Of a stretch of 64,000 nt of DNA, positions 33,403-42,037 are shown piece by piece. This stretch comes from VAXT01 sp963774625 (GTDB lineage Bacteria; Actinomycetota; Thermoleophilia; Gaiellales; Gaiellaceae), in contig CAVZFQ010000015.1 in the NCBI GenBank assembly GCA_963774625.1, positions 62,001 to 126,000 of the forward strand, given 5' to 3'. Every line of letters begins with the position of its first letter. The first letter of the stretch is position 1. The position numbers and the translations under genes were made by a program. The notes under the pieces were generated by a model. The model worked only from the letters and a program-made list of their open reading frames with translations. It was not told where the DNA came from and ran no database searches.

Positions 33403-34493
33403 CGAACGAGCCGGTAGATCGCGCCGAAGATCGAGACGGCATACAGCTCGCCGTGCGGGCCTTCGGCGAACGACGCGAGGCCCGCGATGCTGTACGGCTC
33501 GCGCCGGTACTCGGTGACCAGTCCCTGATCGACGACGATCGTCCAGACCCGCCCACTGGCGAAGTCGCCGAAGAAGTACCGGCCGCGAGCAGCGGGCACC
33601 GCACGTCCGCGGTACACGAAGCCGCCGGTGACCGCCGCACCTCCGGTGCGCCCGTAGACGTGCACCGGGGGGATGAGCGCGCCCGCGGGGTTGGGCTCCT
33701 CGTTCGTGTTCCGGGCTTCGCCTTCAAAAACCCGCCAGCCGTAGTTCTCGAGCCCGGGGCTCTCCGCCGGCGTGAAGTCGATCTCCTCCCAGGCGTCCTG
33801 CCCCACGTCGCCGATGTAGAGGTCGCCCGTCTGCCGGTCGAAGGAGAAGCGCCAGGGATTGCGGAGCCCGAAGCCCATCATCTGTGCGCGTGCCGCCCGC
33901 CGGTTGACGTCGATCCGGAAGAGCTTGCCCATGGGAGAGCGCAGAGACTGCGAGAAGTTGTTGGGGTCCCCCCTCCCGCCACCGTCGCCGATCCCGAAAT
34001 AGAGCCGCCCGTCGGGCCCGAAAGCCAACTGGCCTCCGTTGTGGTTCGGCGCGGGATGCTTGACCGCGACCAACTGACGAGCGGTTTCCGGGTCGGCGAC
34101 GAAGTTACGCGCCCGGTACTCGACGATCCGAATCGCGCCGCTCCGCCCCGTGTAATAGACGTAGAACTTGTGGTTCCGCACGTACTTCGGATGGAACGCC
34201 ATCGAGAGGAGCCCCTGCTCGACGTCCTTCGAGACCTTCCCGCGCAGGTCGAGAAACGGCTTTGCGCGAAGTTTTCCGCGGACCCGGACGCGGATCCGCC
34301 CGCCCTTCTCGACGAAGTACATGTTGTTCGGCTCGCTCAAGGGGACGGCGAGATGAACCGGCTCCTTCAGGCCGCGCATGACGACCTCGAACCGGTAACC
34401 GGCGCGGCCCTCGTCACCCCCCGAGGCGAGTGCAATCCCGGCTGAGAGAGCAGCGGCACAAAGCGCCGCGAGGCCGACCCGCCGAAACGGCAT
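33399..34493 (-). CDS. Secreted PQQ-type sugar dehydrogenase-like protein A
   Basis: 364 residues, starting MPFRRVGLAALCAAALSAGI (signal peptide). It is a GSDH-family propeller with NHNGGQLAFGPDGRLYFGIG, GLRNPWRFSFDRQTGDLYIG and GLENYGWRVFEGEARN, all strongly conserved with the gene just upstream. It would oxidise aldose sugars or related substrates with PQQ if the cofactor site is functional. It follows its paralogue by five bases (34493/34499), a tandem duplication. Confidence 0.87.
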   Translation of the reverse strand: MPFRRVGLAALCAAALSAGIALASGGDEGRAGYRFEVVMRGLKEPVHLAVPLSEPNNMYFVEKGGRIRVRVRGKLRAKPFLDLRGKVSKDVEQGLLSMAFHPKYVRNHKFYVYYTGRSGAIRIVEYRARNFVADPETARQLVAVKHPAPNHNGGQLAFGPDGRLYFGIGDGGGRGDPNNFSQSLRSPMGKLFRIDVNRRAARAQMMGFGLRNPWRFSFDRQTGDLYIGDVGQDAWEEIDFTPAESPGLENYGWRVFEGEARNTNEEPNPAGALIPPVHVYGRTGGAAVTGGFVYRGRAVPAARGRYFFGDFASGRVWTIVVDQGLVTEYRREPYSIAGLASFAEGPHGELYAVSIFGAIYRLVR

Positions 34494-34498
34494 CGCGG

Positions 34499-35578
34499 CT
34501 AGGGCACGAGCCGGTAGACGACGCCGTCGAGCGAAGTCGCGTACAGCTCGCCCTTTGCATCCTCCCCGAAGGAGGACAGGCTGCTGATGCTGAACGACTC
34601 GCCGCGTACCTGCTTGCCGCCCGGGGCCGCCAGCGTGCGGATCTGGGCCTCGCAGTTGTCACCGAAGAAGTAGCGCCCGCGCGCCGTCGGCACAGCGGTG
34701 CCGCGGTAGACGAACCCGCCGATCACCGAGCAGTTCGGGCCATTCGGCTGCACGGCGATCGGAAAGATCAGCCTGCCGGCCGTCGGCTGCTCGCTGGTGA
34801 ACCGGGTGCGACCCTCGTACACGCGCCAGCCGTAGTTCTCGAGACCCGGGCTGCGGCGAGGCGTGAAGTTGACTTCCTCCCAGGCGTTCTGCCCGACGTC
34901 GCCGATGTACAGGTCGCCGGTCCTCCGGTCGAACGAGAAGCGCCAGGGGTTGCGAAGACCGAGCGCTGCGATCAGCGGTCGTGGCCGAGAGGTGTTGACG
35001 TTGAAGCGCAGGAGCTTCCCGAAGAGACTGGCCATGTTCTGAGCGCGGTTCTCGGGGTCGCCGCCCGAGCCGCCGTCGCCGGGGCTCGCGTACAGGTAGC
35101 CATCGGGCCCGAAGGCCAGCTGACCTCCGTTGTGGTTCGAGTACGGATCCTCTTGGAACCAGATCTGCCGCCTGCGCACAGGCGAACGCGTGAGCCCCCG
35201 CGAGCGGTACTCGACGATGCGCGTGTCACCGCTCCGGTCGGTGTACTGGACGTAGAAACGCTTGTTCCGCGCATAGTTGGGATGGAACGCGATCGAGAAG
35301 AGACCCTGCTCGCCGCAGCACTGGACGAGGCTGCGGATGTCGAGGAACGGCCGCGCCCGCAGGCTGCGGCCGACGCGGACCCTGATCCGGCCACGCTGCT
35401 CGACGATGTAGAGGTTGTTCGGCTCGCTGCGCGGTGCGGCGACGTGCACGGGGCTGTCCAGGCCGCGGATCGCAGGCGTGAAGTTGTAGGAGACGCGCTC
35501 GCCGCCGCCACGCGCGGAAACCGCGATCGCGGCGAGGCCGGCCAGCACGGCCACGACGACGAAGAGGGCGCGCTTCAC
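34499..35578 (-). CDS. Secreted PQQ-type sugar dehydrogenase-like protein B
   Basis: 359 residues with a signal peptide (MKRALFVVVAVLAGLAAIAV). Its sequence closely parallels the downstream paralogue: YSNHNGGQLAFGPDGYLYAS, LGLRNPWRFSFDRRTGDLYI, GLENYGWRVYEG, and SxGGDPEN. A CC pair (LVQCCGEQGLF) and a late Cys pair (PNCSVIGG, DNCEAQIR) could form disulfides, absent from the partner. Its ATGA overlaps the stop of the TrkA-like gene, so both dehydrogenases appear to be read from the K+-transport operon. Confidence 0.87.
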   Translation of the reverse strand: MKRALFVVVAVLAGLAAIAVSARGGGERVSYNFTPAIRGLDSPVHVAAPRSEPNNLYIVEQRGRIRVRVGRSLRARPFLDIRSLVQCCGEQGLFSIAFHPNYARNKRFYVQYTDRSGDTRIVEYRSRGLTRSPVRRRQIWFQEDPYSNHNGGQLAFGPDGYLYASPGDGGSGGDPENRAQNMASLFGKLLRFNVNTSRPRPLIAALGLRNPWRFSFDRRTGDLYIGDVGQNAWEEVNFTPRRSPGLENYGWRVYEGRTRFTSEQPTAGRLIFPIAVQPNGPNCSVIGGFVYRGTAVPTARGRYFFGDNCEAQIRTLAAPGGKQVRGESFSISSLSSFGEDAKGELYATSLDGVVYRLVP

Positions 35579-36237
35579 TTCTTCAACAGTACCCGGCGGA
35601 GCTCATCCTCTTTGCCGGTTTCAAGAATCGCTAACACCTGGTCTCCGGGCTCGAGCTTGGTCTCGGGATCCGGAATCTCGTGCTGCCCGTTCCGCATCAC
35701 CGAGATCAGGCGTGAGCCAACCGGCAGCTTCAGGCTCGCGACGTGCTTGCCGGCCGACGGCGAGTCCTTGGTGATTTGTACCTCGACGATCTCCAGGTTC
35801 TCCTTGCGCAGCTCCAGCAGGTGGATCAGCTCGTGCTCCGGCACTTCGTGTTCGATCATCGCCATGATGCTCTGCGTCGCGCTGACGGTCGCCGAGATGC
35901 CGAGCAAGTCGAAGTGAACCTGGTTGCGCGGATCGTTGACGCGCGCGATGACCTTCTTGGCCCCGTAGTGGTCGCGCGCCATCTGGCAGATCACCATGTT
36001 GTCCTCGTCGTCGCCGGTGACCGCCACGACCAAGTCCGGCGGACGCGCGATGCCGGCGCGCTCGAGCACGAACAGCTCCGTGCCGTCGCCGAGGATCGCG
36101 CGGTGCTCGAACTCTTCTTCGAGCGCCTCCCAGTGATCGCGGCGCTGCTCGATGATCGCCACCTCGTGCCCTCCGCGAAGAAGCGTTCGCGCGAGGTTCG
36201 AGCCGACCTTGCCGCCGCCGGCGACGAGGATGAACAT
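35575..36237 (-). CDS. TrkA-type K+ channel/transport regulator (RCK_N plus RCK_C)
   Basis: A 220-residue protein with one NAD-binding TrkA_N domain (MFILVAGGGKVGSNLARTLL) and a C-terminal TrkA_C domain (VQITKDSPSAGKHVASLKLP, ending with ILETGKEDELRRVLL). Such proteins gate Trk/Ktr potassium uptake by nucleotide binding. It is two bases downstream of a second TrkA_N gene; the paired single-set proteins may form a heteromeric ring. No TrkH gene lies in this operon; one is at 40535 with its own four-domain TrkA. Confidence 0.88.
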   Translation of the reverse strand: MFILVAGGGKVGSNLARTLLRGGHEVAIIEQRRDHWEALEEEFEHRAILGDGTELFVLERAGIARPPDLVVAVTGDDEDNMVICQMARDHYGAKKVIARVNDPRNQVHFDLLGISATVSATQSIMAMIEHEVPEHELIHLLELRKENLEIVEVQITKDSPSAGKHVASLKLPVGSRLISVMRNGQHEIPDPETKLEPGDQVLAILETGKEDELRRVLLKK

Positions 36238-36239
36238 GT

Positions 36240-36674
36240 CTAGCCGGCCTTGGCCGCTGTCCGCGGGCGGATGGAGCACGACTTGACCGCCTCGGTGAGG
36301 ACGTCGATCGCACTCGAGGTCGGGCAGACGACACGCAGGCCGAGGGTCGAATAAAGCTCGGCGCGAGCGGGGTCGAGGATGCGAACCACGGTGCAGTCGA
36401 TCCCAAAACGCTTCTGCGCGACCTGGCCGACGACGATGTTCGTGTTGTCGCCGTTCGTGGCCACGACCACGGCGTCCGCGTCTTCGATGCCGGCCTCGCG
36501 CAGGACCTTGACGTCCATTCCGTGGCCGACGATGAACCCTCCCGGCCAGTCCTCCCCGAGCCGGCCCAGCGCCTCTTCGGCCTCGTCGATTGCGGTCACT
36601 TCCCAGCCCGACTTGGCGAGCTTCTTCGCAACCTTGGAACCGACCCTTCCGCACCCCACGACAATCGCTTTCAT
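36240..36674 (-). CDS. TrkA_N-domain protein
   Basis: A 144-residue single Rossmann domain (MKAIVVGCGRVGSKVAKKLA, the GxGxxG nucleotide site) lacking any TrkA_C domain. DADAVVVATNGDNTNIVVGQ is the second half of the fold. It ends with a Cys-containing helix (VLTEAVKSCSIRPR). It is adjacent to the two-domain TrkA protein, likely acting together. The next gene upstream is a UspA protein ending five bases away. Confidence 0.85.
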   Translation of the reverse strand: MKAIVVGCGRVGSKVAKKLAKSGWEVTAIDEAEEALGRLGEDWPGGFIVGHGMDVKVLREAGIEDADAVVVATNGDNTNIVVGQVAQKRFGIDCTVVRILDPARAELYSTLGLRVVCPTSSAIDVLTEAVKSCSIRPRTAAKAG

Positions 36675-36679
36675 CGCTC

Positions 36680-37141
36680 TCAGTGTACGCCTAGTTCTTC
36701 TTCATCCAGGACACCCTGGGGGTAGGCAATGACCATCACCTCACAGGGCGCGTGGCGCAGGACGTGGTCGACGGTCGGGCTGAAGAACCGCGACTGGCGC
36801 CGCCAGCGCGGTGACGAGCCCATCACGATCAGATCGACGCTCTGTTCGAGGGCCACGTCGACGATCGCCTCCCCGATCGCGCGGGCGCGTACGAGGACTC
36901 CGTCGACCGTGACGCCGAGCTCGGCAGCCACCAATTTGGCCTCCGCAAGCGAGGCCTCCGCCCGCTTCTCGGCCTCGAGCATCTCCGCGTCCAGCGGTTT
37001 GTCGAGCGGCACGCGCACCACGTGGAGGGCATTGATCGAGGATCCGTGCTCCTCGGCCAGCTTGATCGCCGTGCCCAGCACCTCCTCGCCGATGAGGCCG
37101 ATCTTCATCGGCACGAGGATGCGCTCGAAGGCGCCGGGCAT
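36680..37141 (-). CDS. Universal stress protein (UspA) domain
   Basis: A 153-residue UspA-fold protein (FERILVPMKIGLIGEEVLGT, INALHVVRVPLDKPLDAEML, VDLIVMGSSPRWRRQSRFFS, TVDHVLRHAPCEVMVIA). The ATP-binding pattern GS-9X-GS(S/T)-type is altered (GSSPRWRRQSRFFSPTVD), so nucleotide binding is uncertain. ATG 37141 overlaps the TGA of the tiny membrane protein gene upstream (TGATG). UspA proteins next to transporters often regulate them. Confidence 0.85.
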   Translation of the reverse strand: MPGAFERILVPMKIGLIGEEVLGTAIKLAEEHGSSINALHVVRVPLDKPLDAEMLEAEKRAEASLAEAKLVAAELGVTVDGVLVRARAIGEAIVDVALEQSVDLIVMGSSPRWRRQSRFFSPTVDHVLRHAPCEVMVIAYPQGVLDEEELGVH

Positions 37142-37299
37142 CAGCGGGCCCCGCCAAGGTAGAGCCGAAGCGAACCGACGAGTACCAGGAGGCTGCCGAT
37201 GAGAAGTCCAAGCCCTCCGCCGATCCCCTCTGCGGCGGTGCGGACGAGCACGGCGAGGCCGAGCAGAAGCAGCACCACAGAGAGGAAGCGCGTGATCAC
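37141..37299 (-). CDS. 52-residue membrane protein between two Usp genes
   Basis: GTG 37299 gives VITRFLSVVLLLLGLAVLVR then GLGLLIGSLLVLVGSLRLYL: two hydrophobic helices connected by a Gly-rich turn. The start overlaps the permease stop (GTGA) and the stop overlaps the UspA start (TGATG), so translation is coupled on both sides. That is strong evidence the ORF is real. It could assemble with the APC permease. Unrecognised family. Confidence 0.65.
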   Translation of the reverse strand: MITRFLSVVLLLLGLAVLVRTAAEGIGGGLGLLIGSLLVLVGSLRLYLGGAR

Positions 37300-39188
37300 G
37301 CGGCACGCCTCCCCGCAGCTACGAGGACGCGGATGTCGCTGTGCTTCAGCACGTAATCGACGGTGCGCCCGACGACCGGCCTCCCTCGCCGGACCCTCGC
37401 CCGCGCAGAGCCGACGACGATCAGCTCCGCGTCCCGACCCAGGGCGTCCTCGACGATCGCCGGGCCGGCGGCGCGAGCGCGGATCACCCTGGTCACCGTG
37501 CGGACGTCGTAGCCGCTGAGGTGCGCCTCAGCGTCATCGAGCACCCTCGCCGCATCGAGCTCGGCCTCATGCAGGTCCGCGTCGAGGGGACGGTCAAGCG
37601 GGACCTCGATTACCGTGACGAGCGCGATTCTCGACCGGCGATCGGCGGCGAGCCGAGCGGCTGCAACGAGCGCCTCTTCCGACTCCGGGCCACGGAGAAC
37701 GGGCACGACGATCGTCCTAAAGGCAACCTCGAGCGGAGCGACGAGGATGATCGCGGGGGCGCGCACCGTCTCGGTGAGCGGCGCCCGGACGAACCACCGC
37801 CGGTAGATCACATACCCGACCAGGCCTGCTACGAGCCAACCCAGGCCGGCATAGCGCGTTTCAGGTGTTTGCCAGACGACGACGAGCCAAGCAAGTCCAG
37901 TGCCCAGGGCGCCCAGCACGGCGAAGATCGGCCAGTCGACCCCACCGACACGAAGGTTCGGACGGCCGCGGAAGAGCAGCTCGTCGTCGGGCCTGCGGTA
38001 TCTCAAGGCGATGACGGCGATGTGGGCAATCGCGAACGACAGCATCGCGCCGAACGAGTACATCGTCCCCAGGAAATCGAGCTGCCCGGGTAGCAGGGTC
38101 GCGATCGAGACGAGCCCGGCAAAGACGATCAGCGAGATCCACGGCGTCTTGAACCGTGGGTGAAGTTGTCGGAAGACATTTGGCAGCTGGCGGTAGCCCG
38201 ACATCGCATACGTGATGCGCGAAGCCCCGATCACGCCGGCGTTCGTGGCAATGAAAAGGATCGTCGCGGCCAAGACGCCCACGTAAACCTCGAGTGCGTC
38301 GAGCAACAGGCCCGCGACGCCGAGATTTTGAACCACCCCCAGAACCGGATCGTTGGCGTAACCGCCCTCCTCGGGCGGCAACCCGAGGAGCGTCTTGAAC
38401 TCGCCGCCAGCCTCAGTGACAGGCAGCGCCGAGAGAGCGATGGCCGGCAGCGTGAAGAAGATCGCAAAAACCGCGAGGGCGGTCATCAGGTACGCGCGCG
38501 GAACGTTGCGCGCCGGATCGCGCACCTCCTCGGCGAGGTTGGACACGGTCTCGATCCCGGTGTAGGCGATCATCCCGATCGGGATCGCCAGGAAGAAGTC
38601 GCTCCATGTCGGTGCACTCCCAAAGTGAACGTTGTCGACCAGGATCTCGGGGCTGAAGACGAGGTAGAAGCCGAGCAGGACGAGCAGTAGCTGCGTGGCG
38701 AAATCGATCACCGCGAGGAACACGTTCAGGCCTGCGGCCTCCCTGATCCCGACGATGTTCAGCGCGACGAGCACCACGATCACCAGCACGCCGCCGACGA
38801 TGTCCCACGGGTTCTCCCGCAGGGGCGCCCAGAAGATCGAGAGGTAGTGCGGCACGAAGAACGCCGAGATGGCGATCGTGATGATGTAGTTGAGCATCTG
38901 GGCCCAGGCGGCGACGAAGCTGACGAGTTCGTTGAACGCGTGCCTGGCAAAGCTGGACGATCCGCCCGCCTCCGGGTAGCGGACGGTGCCCTCGGCGTAC
39001 GTGAGCGCGGTGGCCGCGAAGATCAGGCCGGCGATGACGAAGACGACCGGCGTAAGACCCAGCGCGAAGACCGCCGTAACGCCCAGCGCGTAGTAGATAG
39101 ACGAGCCGACGTTGCCGTAGACGGTGGCGAACAGGGCCGGCGCGCCGAGGACGCGCTCGAGCCTCTGCTCACGGTGCCGGCGAGGCAT
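37296..39188 (-). CDS. APC-superfamily permease fused to UspA domain
   Basis: A 630-residue protein. Residues ~10-460 form a 12-helix amino acid/cation permease (LFATVYGNVGSSIYYALGVT, the first-helix GS.IYY substrate motif). The C-terminal ~140 residues (FRTIVVPVLRGPESEEALVA, ELIVVGSARARVRRGRPVVG) form a UspA domain inside the cell. The fusion suggests transport regulated by nucleotide or stress. It is divergent, 30 bp away, from trkA at 39219. Substrate unknown; the K+-transport neighbours make amino acids or K+ plausible. Confidence 0.88.
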   Translation of the reverse strand: MPRRHREQRLERVLGAPALFATVYGNVGSSIYYALGVTAVFALGLTPVVFVIAGLIFAATALTYAEGTVRYPEAGGSSSFARHAFNELVSFVAAWAQMLNYIITIAISAFFVPHYLSIFWAPLRENPWDIVGGVLVIVVLVALNIVGIREAAGLNVFLAVIDFATQLLLVLLGFYLVFSPEILVDNVHFGSAPTWSDFFLAIPIGMIAYTGIETVSNLAEEVRDPARNVPRAYLMTALAVFAIFFTLPAIALSALPVTEAGGEFKTLLGLPPEEGGYANDPVLGVVQNLGVAGLLLDALEVYVGVLAATILFIATNAGVIGASRITYAMSGYRQLPNVFRQLHPRFKTPWISLIVFAGLVSIATLLPGQLDFLGTMYSFGAMLSFAIAHIAVIALRYRRPDDELLFRGRPNLRVGGVDWPIFAVLGALGTGLAWLVVVWQTPETRYAGLGWLVAGLVGYVIYRRWFVRAPLTETVRAPAIILVAPLEVAFRTIVVPVLRGPESEEALVAAARLAADRRSRIALVTVIEVPLDRPLDADLHEAELDAARVLDDAEAHLSGYDVRTVTRVIRARAAGPAIVEDALGRDAELIVVGSARARVRRGRPVVGRTVDYVLKHSDIRVLVAAGRRAA

Positions 39189-39218
39189 CGGCGCACTCTA
39201 TTAGCCTTCCGTCCCTCG

Positions 39219-40538
39219 ATGAAGATCGTCGTCATCGGTGCCGGCCAGGTCGGCTCGACTGTGGTCGAAGCGCTCCACGACGAGCACGACATGACCGTCG
39301 TCGACCTCGACGAGCAACGGCTGTCCGCGCTCGCAGAACGCTACGACGCGGGTGTGCTCGTCGGAAACGGCGCTAGCCGCCGTACGCTCGAGGAGGCCGG
39401 TGTCGGGAACGCGGGTCTCCTGATCGCCTGCACGTCTCGCGACGAGATCAACATCATCGCTGCCATCTTCTCGAAGAAGATTGCGCCGACAACGAAGACC
39501 GTCGTGCGGACCACGAACGAGGAGTATCTGGAGATCTGGCACGAGCGCGAGCTCGATTTCGACCTCATCGTCTCCTCCGAGCGCGAAACCGCGCTGGCCG
39601 TCTCAGGGTTGATCGGGGTGCCCGCGGCACGGCAAACCGACGTCTTCGCCGACGGACAGGTGCAGATCGTCGAGTTCGACGTCGACGGAGGCCAGAGCGT
39701 TATTGGCGTTCCGCTGCGTGAGGCCGAGATCCCGCCCGACTCGAAGGTCGCAAGCATCATCCGGGGCGACTCGATCGTCGTGCCCCGTGGTGAGGAGAAG
39801 ATCGAGCTGGGCGACCGCATCATCGTCATCGGGTCGCCCGCAGCCGCGCAAGCGTGGAGCACGATCATTGCTCCGGCGGGGCGGCGGGTCGAAGACGTCG
39901 TCATCTACGGGGCGGGTCGGACAGGGCTTGCCACCGCGCGCGTCCTCGCCGAGCAGGGAATCAAAGTCCGGATCGTCGAGCCCAGCCTCGAGCGGGCCCG
40001 CACGGCGGCCGAGGAAGTACCGGATGCCCGGGTTTTCCAAGCGTCGGGCATGGATGCCGAGTTCATCGAGCGCGAGAACATCAACAAGGCGCAGGCCGCA
40101 GTCTTCGCGATGCGAGACGACGCGAAGAACCACTACGCAGCCACCCTCGTCAAGCTGCACGGAGTTCCCTACACGATCGCGATCGTTCACGACGCCCATT
40201 CGGTTGAGGTCTTCGAACGCGTCGGCATCGACCGCGCCGTGAATCCGCGGATGATCACGGCCGAGGAGATCGTGCGGTTCGCTCATGATCCGCGCACGCA
40301 GCAAGTGACGATGCTCGAGGGCGACCGCTTCGAGATCCTGGACATCACAGTCCGCCCCGAGAGCAAGTTGCTCGGAACGCCCTTCCGCGATCTGCCTCAG
40401 ACGGGCGCGCTGATCGGCGCAATCGTCCGAGAGGGCGAAGCGGTCTTTCCGCACGGGGACGACGTCCTTCTCCCCGGTGACCGAGTGATCGTGTTCACCG
40501 AGTCGAAGCGCGTTCCGATCGTCGAGCAAGCGCTTTGA
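39219..40538 (+). CDS. trkA: TrkA, four-domain K+ uptake regulator
   Basis: A 439-residue protein with two TrkA_N/TrkA_C pairs: MKIVVIGAGQVGSTVVEALH (first GxGxxG) and a second site VVIYGAGRTGLATARVLAEQ near residue 230. The two TrkA_C domains are around 135-215 and 365-435. It binds NAD(H) and gates the TrkH channel encoded directly downstream, which it overlaps by four bases. ATG 39219 is the natural start of the Rossmann strand. Confidence 0.93.
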   Translation: MKIVVIGAGQVGSTVVEALHDEHDMTVVDLDEQRLSALAERYDAGVLVGNGASRRTLEEAGVGNAGLLIACTSRDEINIIAAIFSKKIAPTTKTVVRTTNEEYLEIWHERELDFDLIVSSERETALAVSGLIGVPAARQTDVFADGQVQIVEFDVDGGQSVIGVPLREAEIPPDSKVASIIRGDSIVVPRGEEKIELGDRIIVIGSPAAAQAWSTIIAPAGRRVEDVVIYGAGRTGLATARVLAEQGIKVRIVEPSLERARTAAEEVPDARVFQASGMDAEFIERENINKAQAAVFAMRDDAKNHYAATLVKLHGVPYTIAIVHDAHSVEVFERVGIDRAVNPRMITAEEIVRFAHDPRTQQVTMLEGDRFEILDITVRPESKLLGTPFRDLPQTGALIGAIVREGEAVFPHGDDVLLPGDRVIVFTESKRVPIVEQAL

Positions 40539-42037
40539 GACTGCGTCTCGGCGTCGATCTCGCGGCGACGTTCAACCTCGTCGGCGGCCTCGTCAAGTAC
40601 CTCAGCCTCGCCCCGCTCGCGCCGGCGGCGGTCGCGATCGGCTACCGCGAGTCTCCGGCCCCGTTCCTGCTCGCGACGGCGATCGGCTTCTTTTGCGGAT
40701 GGATGATGGAACGGCTGTCCTACGGCAAGACGAAGGTGGGCGTCCGGGAAGGCTTCCTGGTCGTCTCGATCACGTGGCTGTTCGCCGCCATGATCGGGGC
40801 GCTCCCGTACTGGCTGACGGCCGAGACCCAGTTCGCAAGTCCGATCGACGCCTACTTCGAGGCGATGTCGGGCTTCACGACGACCGGGGCGACGATCGTC
40901 ACGGATGTCGAAGGCCTACCTCACGGTCTCGCGATGTGGCGCCAGCTCACCCAGTGGCTCGGCGGCATGGGGATCATCGTCCTCGCCCTTGCCGTCTTGC
41001 CCCGGCTGCGCGTGGGTGGGCGGCAGCTGCTCGAATCGGAGCTGCCTGGCCCTGAGATCGAGGAGATGACGTCGCGGATCCGGGAGACCGCCCAACGGCT
41101 CTGGGTGCTGTACATCGCGCTGACCGCCTTCATGATTGCGGTGCTGAGCGTCATCGCCTGGACGGGTCTCGACACCACGATGAGCTTCTACGAGGCGGTG
41201 GCGCATGCGTTGACGACCTTGCCGACCGGGGGATTCTCGACCCGCGCGCGCTCGCTCGAGGAGTTCGGCGCAGCCTCGCAGTGGGCGATCGCATTCTTCA
41301 TGGTCGTCGCCGGCGTCAACTTCGCGCTCATGTACCGCGCCTTTTTCCGGCGACAGCCACGCGTGTTCATTCGCGATGAGGAGTTCCGGCTGTATCTCAC
41401 GCTGCTCGCCCTCGGCTCGGCCGTGCTTGCGGTCGAGCTTTGGAGTGAGGGCGTCCTTCGGGGCGAGGCTGCGATCCGTCATAGCGTCGTCAACGCGGTC
41501 TCGACGATGACGACAACGGGCTATGCGAGCGCCGATTTCAATGAGTGGCCGCTCCTTGCCGCAGTCGTGCTCGTTGCGCTCATGTTCGTCGGCGGCTCGG
41601 CCGGCTCGACGGGCGGCTCGGTCAAGGTCGTCAGGCATCTGCTGCTCGGCCGCATCCTGAGGCGGGAGCTCGACCAGGCAGTGCATCCGGAAGTGGTCTC
41701 ACGAATCCACCTCAACGCTCGTCCGGTCGACGAGCGCATCGTGCGAGCGATATCGAGCTTCGTCCTGCTCTACGTGGGCGTGTTTGCGGCAGGGACGCTC
41801 CTACTGATCATCGACGCTGCCCGCGTCGACTCGGGCCTCCGACTATTAGATGCCGTGGCAGCGGCTGCGACGACTCTCGGCAACGTAGGCCCCGCCTTCG
41901 GCTTCGCCGGCCCCATGGGGTCATTCGAGCCCTACAGCGACTTTTCCAAGATCGTGATGATCGTCCTGATGTGGGTCGGACGGCTCGAGATCATCCCCGT
42001 GGCGGTGCTGCTGACCCGCAGCTATTGGCGCGTTTGA
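40535..42037 (+). CDS. trkH: TrkH K+ uptake channel subunit
   Basis: A 500-residue membrane protein. The four selectivity-filter P-loops are visible: SGFTTTGATIV, TTLPTGGFSTRA, STMTTTGYASAD and TTLGNVGPAFG. Each has the central Gly of Trk/Ktr channels. It begins at TTG 40535 overlapping the TrkA stop, and its stop overlaps the TTG of the CDF-like gene. It mediates K+ entry coupled to the membrane potential under TrkA control. Confidence 0.95.
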   Translation: MRLRLGVDLAATFNLVGGLVKYLSLAPLAPAAVAIGYRESPAPFLLATAIGFFCGWMMERLSYGKTKVGVREGFLVVSITWLFAAMIGALPYWLTAETQFASPIDAYFEAMSGFTTTGATIVTDVEGLPHGLAMWRQLTQWLGGMGIIVLALAVLPRLRVGGRQLLESELPGPEIEEMTSRIRETAQRLWVLYIALTAFMIAVLSVIAWTGLDTTMSFYEAVAHALTTLPTGGFSTRARSLEEFGAASQWAIAFFMVVAGVNFALMYRAFFRRQPRVFIRDEEFRLYLTLLALGSAVLAVELWSEGVLRGEAAIRHSVVNAVSTMTTTGYASADFNEWPLLAAVVLVALMFVGGSAGSTGGSVKVVRHLLLGRILRRELDQAVHPEVVSRIHLNARPVDERIVRAISSFVLLYVGVFAAGTLLLIIDAARVDSGLRLLDAVAAAATTLGNVGPAFGFAGPMGSFEPYSDFSKIVMIVLMWVGRLEIIPVAVLLTRSYWRV

